This document shows, piece by piece, positions 20,215-26,627 of a stretch of 26,627 bases of DNA (position 1 is the stretch's first letter; the number at the start of each line of letters is the position of its first letter). Position numbers and translations under genes: made by a program. The stretch is from CAYOLL01 sp964404765 [NCBI: uncultured Gemmatimonadota bacterium] (GTDB lineage: Bacteria; 4572-55): the NCBI GenBank assembly GCA_964404765.1, contig CAYOLL010000077.1:1-26627 (forward strand). Reading direction: 5' to 3'. The notes beneath the pieces are model-generated. The model did no database searches and had not been told where the DNA came from. It saw only the letters and a list, made by a program, of their open reading frames with translations.

Positions 20215-22542
20215 TTAAAACTCCGCGCTAATGCCGATGGACGGCAGCAGACCCAACTGATCGCGATCCTCGATTTTATCCTCCCAGGCGTCATATTGCG
20301 GCAAATACTGCGTTTTGTAATTGTAGACATTTTGCACATCCAAAAAGAGAATCATCGCCCAGCGCGAAAAGTTAAACCGCCGATCCACGCGCAAATCCAG
20401 TTGGTGCGAGGTGTCCAATCGCTTGGACAAATATTCGTCCGGCAGATTCTGGATGTCCCCGCCGTTTTCCGACGGGCGATAGACGGGCGTGTATGGCGCG
20501 CCGGTCAACAAGCGAAACTTGCCGCTGACTTCCCAGCGGGCGTTGAACTTGTAGCCGCCGGACAGGTTGAAAATCCAGTGGCGGTCAAATTGACTGGGAT
20601 AGGTTTTGCCGTTGCCCGCCGTGTATTCGCTTTTGCTGTAAGCCAGGCTGATTTGGCCGTAGCAGGGAACTTCCGAAAACTTTTTTTGCAGCAGCATTTC
20701 AAAGCCATAGGCCTCGCCTTCGCCCTTCGATTCCAGCGGCAAATAACCGAAGGACTGGAAATCATCTTCCCGCCCGCCGTAGGACGCGCCGGTATTGGTC
20801 AGGACGAGGTAATTCGTTTCCGGCGTCGCGCCCGTCGGCAAATCCGCATACTTTTTGTAATACGTTTCCAGCGACAAATTCAAATCCGATTGCAGCAAAT
20901 AATCCACGCCAAAAATAGCCATGTCGTTGCGCAGGGCTTTCAGCTTTTCGTTGATCGGATTGACCACCCACACGTAAGACGGCGCTTGATAATATCGGCC
21001 CAGATTCAGCTTGAACTTGGCAAATTCCGTCACCCGATAGCCGATGGCCAGCCGCGGCGCGACGTACGTCGGTTCAGCAATAAAATCGTAGTAATCGGCC
21101 CGCAGACCGAAACGCACGGTCAAATGTTGCCACACGGACGGCTCGATTTCCGCATATCCGGCGTAGCGATTGGCCGAGGCGTCCACGCGCATATTTTGCG
21201 GCAGACCCAATTCGGCAATCGGCACAGGCCGGCCGCTGCGATTGTAAACCGTGTCGGCAAAGGCGATGTCGTTATCGTTCCGCCCGTTTTTGAAACTGCC
21301 GCCAAAATGAATGGTCAGCCGTTTGCTCGCCCGCAACGTGGAGGCCAGTTTGAGACCCAATTCCTGCTCTTCGGCGTTCGTCTCAAAGTATTTCCGCTCG
21401 TTTTCATCCACCTGACTGAATTGATAATCGTTAAGCGTGTGATTGACGGTCAGGTCAAAAAAACCGGCGCGAAAAATGTGCCGATAATTGACTCCGCTGA
21501 CAAATTGATTCTGCGTGTTGTCCATCAAACCGGCATTTTTGACGCGCTTTTCCAGCGAACTCATGTCTCGTTCCACGCGGTCAACCGCCGTCAAGTTGAG
21601 CACGGTCAATTGGTCATTGGGCGACAGGCTGTACTCGCCAAAAAAATTAAAATCCGTGTAAACGGGCACGAAAGGCAGACCGGCCGCTTTAAAGATCAAA
21701 TCCAGATAACTCTTCCGGGCGGAAAACAAAAAACTGCCGTGCCGGGACAGCGGCCCTTCCACGTTGAGACCAAATTGCGTGGCCGAAATCGTGGCCTTGC
21801 CGCCGAGGCGATCCGACCGGCCGGGGCGCAACTCCAGATCCAGCACGGACGACATTTTATCGCCGTAGCGCACGCCAAATCCGCCGGTGGAAAAGGTCGT
21901 CGCATCCACAAAATCCAGGTTGACGAAACTGAGCGCGCCGCCGCTGAATCCCTGCGTGCCGAAATGGTTGATGTTGGGAGCTTCGATATTGTTGACGATG
22001 TACAGATTTTCCGCCGGGCCGCCGCCGCGCACGAGCAGGTCGTTGCGGCCACCGCCTACGCTGGCTTGGCTGACGCCAGGCAGCGTCGCCATCGTGCGCA
22101 CGATGTCCTCAAAGCCGCCGGGAAAGCGCCGGATTTCCTCCCGTGAAAGGCTCAGCTCGCTGGTGGGCGTTTCCAGTTGGCGACTGAAATAGCTGGCCCG
22201 CACCGTCGTTTCCTGGCCCGCCAGCGCTTGCTCGGACATGCTTTGCAGGATCGTCGTCGGACGCGCCGAATTGACCACTACGTCCGTGCGCGTGACCGTT
22301 TCGTAACCAATCAGCGAGAATTGCAGGCGATACACATCGGCCGGCACATCGGCGATGGTGAACCGCCCTTCGGCGTCGGTAGCAGCGCCGCGCGGTGTAC
22401 CCATGACGCGCACATTCACGCCGGGCAGAGCTTCTTTGGTTTTGGCGTCGGTCACCTTTCCCGTAATTGTCCCGGTAACGGCCGCCCACAAGGCATTCGT
22501 TGAAAACAGCATGACCATTAGAATCAAGATTAATTTTGGCAT
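20215..22542 (-). CDS. TonB-dependent outer-membrane receptor
   Basis: A 775-residue outer-membrane protein that imports an unknown substrate using TonB energy. The start is ATG at 22542, because MPKLILILMVMLFSTNALWA is a clear signal peptide. An N-terminal carboxypeptidase-regulatory-like domain (about 20-95, TGKVTDAKTKEALPGVNVRV) precedes the plug (about 125-240, with LLVRGGGPAENLYIVNNIEA). The barrel ends in an aromatic C-terminus (ISAEF), as outer-membrane beta-barrels do. It is shorter than SusC proteins, and no SusD partner is nearby. It starts 31 bp after dinD on the same strand, so read-through is possible. No strong ribosome-binding site is seen. Confidence 0.92.
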   Translation of the reverse strand: MPKLILILMVMLFSTNALWAAVTGTITGKVTDAKTKEALPGVNVRVMGTPRGAATDAEGRFTIADVPADVYRLQFSLIGYETVTRTDVVVNSARPTTILQSMSEQALAGQETTVRASYFSRQLETPTSELSLSREEIRRFPGGFEDIVRTMATLPGVSQASVGGGRNDLLVRGGGPAENLYIVNNIEAPNINHFGTQGFSGGALSFVNLDFVDATTFSTGGFGVRYGDKMSSVLDLELRPGRSDRLGGKATISATQFGLNVEGPLSRHGSFLFSARKSYLDLIFKAAGLPFVPVYTDFNFFGEYSLSPNDQLTVLNLTAVDRVERDMSSLEKRVKNAGLMDNTQNQFVSGVNYRHIFRAGFFDLTVNHTLNDYQFSQVDENERKYFETNAEEQELGLKLASTLRASKRLTIHFGGSFKNGRNDNDIAFADTVYNRSGRPVPIAELGLPQNMRVDASANRYAGYAEIEPSVWQHLTVRFGLRADYYDFIAEPTYVAPRLAIGYRVTEFAKFKLNLGRYYQAPSYVWVVNPINEKLKALRNDMAIFGVDYLLQSDLNLSLETYYKKYADLPTGATPETNYLVLTNTGASYGGREDDFQSFGYLPLESKGEGEAYGFEMLLQKKFSEVPCYGQISLAYSKSEYTAGNGKTYPSQFDRHWIFNLSGGYKFNARWEVSGKFRLLTGAPYTPVYRPSENGGDIQNLPDEYLSKRLDTSHQLDLRVDRRFNFSRWAMILFLDVQNVYNYKTQYLPQYDAWEDKIEDRDQLGLLPSIGISAEF

Positions 22543-22573
22543 GATGGGTCGTTCGATTGGAGTGAAATCATAA

Positions 22574-23416
22574 TTATTCTTTTTTCTTTTTTGCCTCTTT
22601 GAGCAGTTTCTTCTCCTCGCCGGCCAATTTGCGCTGTACTTTTTTGACATCTTCGGCCGGAGGCAGGGCTTCGGGCTTGACGCCGCGTTCGAGCAACATT
22701 TTGCGCACGGCGCGGTTATTGTCCACATGCTCGTCGGAAATGGCAGGTTCACCCCGCAAGTCCTTTTCCAGCACGTTATGACTGGTCAGTTCAGTGGCAA
22801 AATCTTTGGCTTTGATGGTCAATGTGGGCAAAAAATCGGCTAAAGGGCGGCTATCTGGGACGGCCAATTTCTTTTTCATGGCATTTGTGGAATTGCCGCC
22901 AAATAAGGCTTGATCGCCTTTGGAGCGGATGATGGCAAAGCCTTGATCATCCACGCCGCGTTCATAGATAATGCCCGACAATTTCTTTTCCGATTTGGAC
23001 AATTTATCTCGCGCCGTGACTCGATCCACTTCCAAAAGGCGCTGCTGAATAATTTCCTGCTGCCGGGTTTGGACGGCAAAATACGTCTGGGCAAAGGCGA
23101 TTTCGCTCTTGGCCGGGTCGCCGTTCTGAGCGATCAAGTAGCAGGCATAGCGCGAAAGGGCAATGTCATCCACTGCGCGTTCAGCGCCGCTGCCGAGAGC
23201 GACCATTTTGTTGACATCAACAAAATGGTCCTGGACGGAAACACCTGTATTTTCACAGGCCGTTTTCGCCTTCTCAATCACTTTGAGGAAATTGCGCCAT
23301 TCGGTATAACCCAGAACGAGCTGCAAATCCCGGGCGCTCCAACATTCGATTTCGTTATACAGATAACAGGCATCTTCAAACTTTTTAAAGAGTTCGACGA
23401 TCAATTCGGGTTTCAT
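22574..23416 (-). CDS. dinD: DNA-damage-inducible protein D family
   Basis: A 280-residue DinD-like protein. The N-terminal Bro-N-like domain contains WSARDLQLVLGYTEWRNF (about 26-43). Further typical DinD phrases follow, including LSRYACYLIAQNGDP, EIAFAQTYFAVQTR and GIIYERGVDDQGFA, and the C-terminus is highly charged. E. coli DinD is SOS-induced and inhibits RecA filament activity; that role here is by family only. ATG at 23416 is supported by GGAGGA at the right spacing. It overlaps the upstream MNT nucleotidyltransferase gene by 32 bp, suggesting coupled expression. No LexA box was identified. Confidence 0.85.
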   Translation of the reverse strand: MKPELIVELFKKFEDACYLYNEIECWSARDLQLVLGYTEWRNFLKVIEKAKTACENTGVSVQDHFVDVNKMVALGSGAERAVDDIALSRYACYLIAQNGDPAKSEIAFAQTYFAVQTRQQEIIQQRLLEVDRVTARDKLSKSEKKLSGIIYERGVDDQGFAIIRSKGDQALFGGNSTNAMKKKLAVPDSRPLADFLPTLTIKAKDFATELTSHNVLEKDLRGEPAISDEHVDNNRAVRKMLLERGVKPEALPPAEDVKKVQRKLAGEEKKLLKEAKKKKE

Positions 23417-23726
23417 GTGTTCCTCCAAAGTATACAACCCCTTCCGTAGCTGCGACTCGCCCCACTGTGGCCACAATGTGTTTTTGCTGCTCAAATTCCG
23501 CTGAAGACAGCACAAACAAGTCCATTGCAAAATCCTGGGGCGTAAACAAACGCCGAATTTTGAGCATGACATCGCGGCGCGAATCCCGGCCATCATAGAT
23601 CACCAGCAAATCCACGTCGCTGTCCGGCTTGGCCCGGTCATGCGCTCGTGAACCAAACAATATGATCTTGACTGGCTGAATAGCCGCAGCAATTGTATTC
23701 ACAATCCGTTCAGCTAAGGCGTCCAT
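23385..23726 (-). CDS. minimal nucleotidyltransferase (MNT) domain protein
   Basis: A 113-residue protein with the pol-beta-type nucleotidyltransferase motif FGSRAHDRAKPDSDVDLLV (GS followed by DxD, about 24-42). MNT proteins typically pair with a HEPN-domain RNase toxin and act as antitoxin by AMPylating it. No HEPN gene is next to it: upstream (23727-23946) there is only non-coding or decayed sequence, and downstream it overlaps dinD. It may therefore be an orphan, or work with DinD (speculative). Confidence 0.8.
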   Translation of the reverse strand: MDALAERIVNTIAAAIQPVKIILFGSRAHDRAKPDSDVDLLVIYDGRDSRRDVMLKIRRLFTPQDFAMDLFVLSSAEFEQQKHIVATVGRVAATEGVVYFGGTHETRIDRRTL

Positions 23727-23759
23727 AGCGTGTTCTCATCGAAAAAAGGTCATTGTTTT

Positions 23760-23861
23760 TCAAACAGCTTTTTGGCTTGTAATGACGCTGGCCAAATCCG
23801 GGGGAATGTGCCCGGACATATCGGTCTCCAGCATGACAGCGCCATCCTCCAGTGTGAAGTA
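23760..23861 (-). pseudogene. possible short coding remnant upstream of the MNT gene
   Basis: A 33-codon open stretch without a start reads LEDGAVMLETDMSGHIPPDL and onward, then stops. Shifting frame near its end gives AKKLFEKQ and a stop at about 23751, just before the MNT gene. The composition looks protein-like, and it sits where a HEPN partner would be expected, but I cannot assign a family. The remainder of 23727-23946 holds one hairpin and no gene. Confidence 0.2.
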
Positions 23862-23895
23862 TTACGTTTGCAGTGTGCCGTCGTTTTGTTCGCTC

Positions 23896-23919
23896 AAGCT
23901 ACGGCATACTCCGTAGCTT
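23896..23919. terminator. AAGCTACGG/CCGTAGCTT hairpin
   Basis: Nine-base perfect arms with a six-base loop, 28 bp beyond the stop of the 415-residue gene (minus strand). The T-run (TTTTC) is on the plus-strand side, so termination of the minus-strand transcript is uncertain. Confidence 0.45.
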
Positions 23920-23946
23920 TTCGTCGATGATGTCTATGTGGATCGA

Positions 23947-25194
23947 TTACTTCTTTACCTTATCGGGCTTCGATTTTTGCTCAGTCGCCCATTTGATAAT
24001 GTCACGCGCCATGTTATGCGATGTGCGTTCGACAGGAGGTTCCCCGTCGTCACTCTCACTGGTAAAAGTAAAGGAAGGTAAGTTATCAATCAACTTCTGG
24101 GCTTCAATAATTGCGGTGTCGTATTCTTTGAAGTCGTACGCGTATACTGACGTAATTTGATACTGAAACCAGAAACCGGCGGTTTCAGTTGTATTGTGTT
24201 TATAGATAATTTCCTTATACGCGGCAAATATTTTTTGCTTATCAACCTCGCAACGTGCTATGGCACTAAACGCATCTTCATAATAAGAGCCAGCCACACA
24301 TCGACCTAATTCTCCTGTTCGATAACCACTAAAATCCAAAGCAATTCTTTTGTATAATTCTAACTTTTCCTCTGGATTGTGCTCTATTTCCGCTAAGATC
24401 ATGAGAGCTTCAGGATGACTGCTTCCAACTTTTGAGTTGATTGCGTAAAAAGGTTGGTTTTTATATTGCGTCAGCAGAGTTTCACACAACTGCTTCGCTT
24501 TTTGATTGGTTGCAAACCTTTTATCCTGCCCAAAACAAAGCAAAAGATTTACATAGGCGCTGACAGCAAAAACATTATTATCGCCGTCTCTCTCGTTAGG
24601 GAATTTATTTATCAACTCATAAAAGTAACCCTCAACCTCTTTCTGCTTAATTAAGCTGGTATCTGTCGATACATAGGTAGGATAGGAGATTAGAGCAAGT
24701 TCAAGATATGCAAAAGGCGCAATTTTCACCCATGGCCCAAGATTATATGGAAAACTCAAGCTATTAAATCTGACGGGAAATTCAGCATCTGGATACGTCA
24801 TGATGACTTTTTTAAAATGGGTCTTCATTAATTGAATGACGCTGTCTTGAGCAGCGCCGTAAAATCTGCCAACTTTATAGGGCTGATATGCATCGGCTAA
24901 CAAAAACTGAATATATCCGGAAATTCTTGCATTTGGATACTTGCTCAAAATCTCTTGATAGATGTCTCGCTTCTTTCCCCATTTTTCGTGCCAAACTCCT
25001 TTTCCTCCATGCGGATTTATGCTGTCGGCTTTGAAAAACAAACGTAGCGGTTCACCCCCATAATCCGAATAATTTTGGACCAGATGCAAATATGCTTTGC
25101 CCTCTTTGCTGGGTGGACGAAATGCTTCCACATAACGCTCTGACAGAAAAAGCGCCATCCCAATTGCGACAAAAAATAGCAGTCTTATATTCAT
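23947..25194 (-). CDS. secreted protein of unknown function with TPR-like helices
   Basis: A 415-residue protein with an N-terminal hydrophobic signal or anchor (LLFFVAIGMALFLS). It has several helix-pair stretches resembling the TPR-like repeats of BamD/YbgF-type proteins, for example IYQEILSKYPNARISGYIQF (about 78-97) and YNTAI-like DFKEYDTAIIEAQKLID near the C-terminus. No catalytic motif is recognised. GGAGG is five bases before ATG 25194. Codon use is AT-rich compared with the receptor gene downstream, suggesting a separate origin. It begins 18 bp after the copied pntB terminator. Confidence 0.7.
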   Translation of the reverse strand: MNIRLLFFVAIGMALFLSERYVEAFRPPSKEGKAYLHLVQNYSDYGGEPLRLFFKADSINPHGGKGVWHEKWGKKRDIYQEILSKYPNARISGYIQFLLADAYQPYKVGRFYGAAQDSVIQLMKTHFKKVIMTYPDAEFPVRFNSLSFPYNLGPWVKIAPFAYLELALISYPTYVSTDTSLIKQKEVEGYFYELINKFPNERDGDNNVFAVSAYVNLLLCFGQDKRFATNQKAKQLCETLLTQYKNQPFYAINSKVGSSHPEALMILAEIEHNPEEKLELYKRIALDFSGYRTGELGRCVAGSYYEDAFSAIARCEVDKQKIFAAYKEIIYKHNTTETAGFWFQYQITSVYAYDFKEYDTAIIEAQKLIDNLPSFTFTSESDDGEPPVERTSHNMARDIIKWATEQKSKPDKVKK

Positions 25195-25212
25195 CCGAGC
25201 CTCCGAATCGGC

Positions 25213-25247
25213 AAGACCCCCACTTTCTGCGAGAAAGCGGGGGTCTT
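25213..25247 (-). terminator. strong hairpin, copy of the pntB terminator
   Basis: Arms AAGACCCCC/GGGGGTCTT and CTTTCT/AGAAAG, broken by one A-C mismatch, surround a GCG loop. It resembles the hairpin at 26223-26257 downstream of the real pntB in both loop and inner stem. It follows the pntB 3' fragment at the same relative place. Confidence 0.8.
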
Positions 25248-25262
25248 AATCAACAAAAACCA

Positions 25263-25339
25263 TTAACGCTCCATCGCCGCTGCTGTTGCGGAGATCACTT
25301 TTTTAGCGCCGCCGAAGACCATCCTGGTTTTTGGATTAA
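25263..25339 (-). pseudogene. 3'-end fragment of pntB
   Basis: Translates as NPKTRMVFGGAKKVISATAA followed by AMER and a stop, matching the end of PntB (NPKTWMVFGDAKKVITQTVA, AMRK). About 60 of 77 bases agree with 26268-26344. It begins exactly at the stop of the 117-residue gene: the shared word GGATTAA contains that gene's stop codon. It is followed by a copy of the pntB terminator. Several changes alter the protein, so it is either a distant relative's sequence or decaying. Confidence 0.8.
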
Positions 25340-25689
25340 GCGCGATGTAAGAAATTTTCCAGCACAAATATCTTGCGGATGCGAAAATAGAGCGGGCTTT
25401 CCACCAGGGCAATGGCCTTTAAATTTTCCATACCCGCCACAAACCATGGCTTTTGACAGGCCGGGACTTGTTGAATCCATTCCGGCGGTTCAAAGCCAAG
25501 TTCCGCGCAGAGGGCTTCCGCAGTTGAGGCCAGCAGGGCATCCAGCCGCTCATCCGTCAAAGGGAATGGCGTCTGTAAAGATGAACAGTCTTTGTAATAT
25601 CGAAAATCATCCACAAAATCCATCAGCTCGATCAACCCATTTTTTGGATTGGCGGTCATGTCCTGATTAACCTGAGCTAATGTTTTCAT
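25336..25689 (-). CDS. 117-residue partner of the nucleotidyltransferase
   Basis: A small protein of unknown function ending in FRIRKIFVLENFLHRA. Similar small proteins with an RxxIFVxxNxLxRA-type end are, as I recall, found beside DUF6036-type nucleotidyltransferases, as here. Its ATG overlaps the stop of the upstream gene (ATGA), so the two are translated together. A toxin-antitoxin-like pair is a reasonable guess, not shown. The C-terminal 46-48 residues recur as a fragment at 19997-20145. Its stop codon lies within the junction with the pntB fragment. Confidence 0.75.
   Translation of the reverse strand: MKTLAQVNQDMTANPKNGLIELMDFVDDFRYYKDCSSLQTPFPLTDERLDALLASTAEALCAELGFEPPEWIQQVPACQKPWFVAGMENLKAIALVESPLYFRIRKIFVLENFLHRA
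25347..25484 (-). repeat. 138-bp segment repeated at 20008-20145
   Basis: The 3' part of the 117-residue gene, equal in length and about 90% identical to 20008-20145 in direct orientation at an offset of 5339 bp. The stretch between the copies holds the pntB fragment, the 415-residue gene, MNT, dinD and the TonB-dependent receptor. Confidence 0.85.
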
Positions 25690-26189
25690 AAGTCAAACAA
25701 TTCCTCAATAAAATATTGGGTGACCGGCCGAATTTGCTGACGCGGATAATACGTTTCGATCAGCCTGAAAACGTCATCGGCTGATTTCAAGCCCATTTTG
25801 TTGATCAGAAAAATCACATCATCTTTATCGGTGGCGTCAATACGGGCGGACATGGCTTTCATAGCCAGCAAGTAATCCGCTTGGGGCACATACACTTTGA
25901 GGTGGGAAAAATCGAACAAGATTTTTTGCGGATGCGCCACGACAAAGTCTTTGACCGCGTCATTCAGCCAATCTTCGCGCAATTGGTTATTTTTGGCGAC
26001 TCGCCGCGCCGCCTCACGAATGTGTCGGGACGGTTGAAAAACGGCGTCCACATCTTTTGTACTGGGACGAGCGTTAAACACGATGCACATGACAGTGCCC
26101 CCGTAGAGGCAAAGTTCACCCCGCACATCCATTGCTCTCAACTCGTCATTTAATTGGGTTAGATACGTGACAATCTGTTCTTTGTCCAT
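25686..26189 (-). CDS. DUF6036-like nucleotidyltransferase
   Basis: A 167-residue protein of the nucleotidyltransferase fold. LCLYGGTVMCIVFNARPSTK (about 26-45) leads into DVDAVF, which supplies the GG and DxD elements of the active site, as in AbiEii/DUF6036 relatives. Such proteins often form toxin-antitoxin or abortive-infection pairs with a small neighbour; here the neighbour overlaps by four bases (ATGA). Start ATG 26189 has only a weak purine-rich sequence upstream. It lies 33 bp after the pntB terminator. Confidence 0.78.
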   Translation of the reverse strand: MDKEQIVTYLTQLNDELRAMDVRGELCLYGGTVMCIVFNARPSTKDVDAVFQPSRHIREAARRVAKNNQLREDWLNDAVKDFVVAHPQKILFDFSHLKVYVPQADYLLAMKAMSARIDATDKDDVIFLINKMGLKSADDVFRLIETYYPRQQIRPVTQYFIEELFDL

Positions 26190-26222
26190 AGGATCTTTTT
26201 CAATTGTTACAAAGCTATGAAA

Positions 26223-26257
26223 CAGACACCCACTTTCTCGCAGAAAGTGGGTGTCTG
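26223..26257 (-). terminator. pntB rho-independent-type terminator
   Basis: Sixteen-base perfect arms (CAGACACCCACTTTCT and its inverse) around a CGC loop, ten bases after the pntB stop. On the minus strand the stem is followed by TTTC. A diverged copy stands at 25213-25247. Confidence 0.85.
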
Positions 26258-26267
26258 CAAAGAAAAA

Positions 26268-26627
<360 letters not shown>

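Noticed and set aside
20296-22146. A 616-codon open frame on the plus strand
   Set aside because: It lies wholly opposite the TonB-dependent receptor gene, has no recognisable domain and is explained by that gene's codon bias.
22543-22752. An N-terminal extension of the TonB-dependent receptor by 70 residues
   Set aside because: The extension is rich in Cys, Lys and Arg, lies in the dinD gene in another frame, and precedes a clear signal peptide starting at 22542.
23417-23596. An N-terminal extension of DinD by 60 residues
   Set aside because: The ATG at 23416 has a strong GGAGGA site and begins at the conserved family start; the extension overlaps the MNT gene out of frame.

Overview
The window looks like chromosomal DNA of a Gram-negative bacterium, most likely from the FCB (Bacteroidota/Calditrichota/KSB1-like) side of the tree. 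This rests on a TonB-dependent receptor with an N-terminal carboxypeptidase-regulatory-like domain, a heavy-metal RND pump, a pyridine-nucleotide transhydrogenase, and a set of secreted TPR-CHAT, CHASE2 and DUF4384-like proteins. The taxonomic call is an inference from gene content; no rRNA or tRNA gene was seen.

Layout. (1) 319-3078 is an intact phosphoenolpyruvate carboxylase gene (ppc). (2) 3079-16186 is an all-plus-strand accessory block: a secreted DUF4384-like protein overlapping a CHASE2-adenylate cyclase, two tandem paralogous secreted TPR-CHAT proteins (11 and 18 repeats of 42 residues), a secreted HtrA-like (S1C) protease with PDZ domains, and a truncated glycosyltransferase family 9 gene. 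The block ends at a second, 66-bp copy of the ppc 3' end (16187-16252), fused in frame to the glycosyltransferase fragment. (3) 16253-16841 is non-coding and rich in hairpins and a 15-bp repeat. (4) 16842-19943 is an orphan CzcA/CusA-type RND pump. (5) 19997-26627 is a minus-strand accessory region. In transcription order it holds the 3' part of pntB with a strong terminator, a DUF6036-like nucleotidyltransferase overlapping a 117-residue partner, a 3'-end fragment of pntB with its own terminator, a secreted 415-residue protein of unknown function, a MNT nucleotidyltransferase overlapping dinD, a TonB-dependent receptor, and a C-terminal fragment of the 117-residue partner gene.

The main structural result is that three different genes (ppc, pntB and the 117-residue partner gene) each occur once complete (pntB runs off the window) and once as a short 3'-end fragment downstream, in direct orientation, with accessory genes in between. 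For ppc this is what integration of a genomic island into the 3' end of a gene leaves behind, with the coding sequence restored; the five differences between the two ppc ends are all synonymous. No integrase is visible.

The 13-kb block between the ppc repeats is the best candidate for an undescribed system. It combines a periplasm-facing CHASE2 sensor with a class III cyclase, two exported TPR-CHAT putative cysteine proteases (one carrying a predicted transmembrane hairpin inside its CHAT region), a trypsin-like PDZ protease and a small exported DUF4384-like protein. The inferred idea is an envelope-located proteolytic signalling or defence module. Its function cannot be read from sequence alone.
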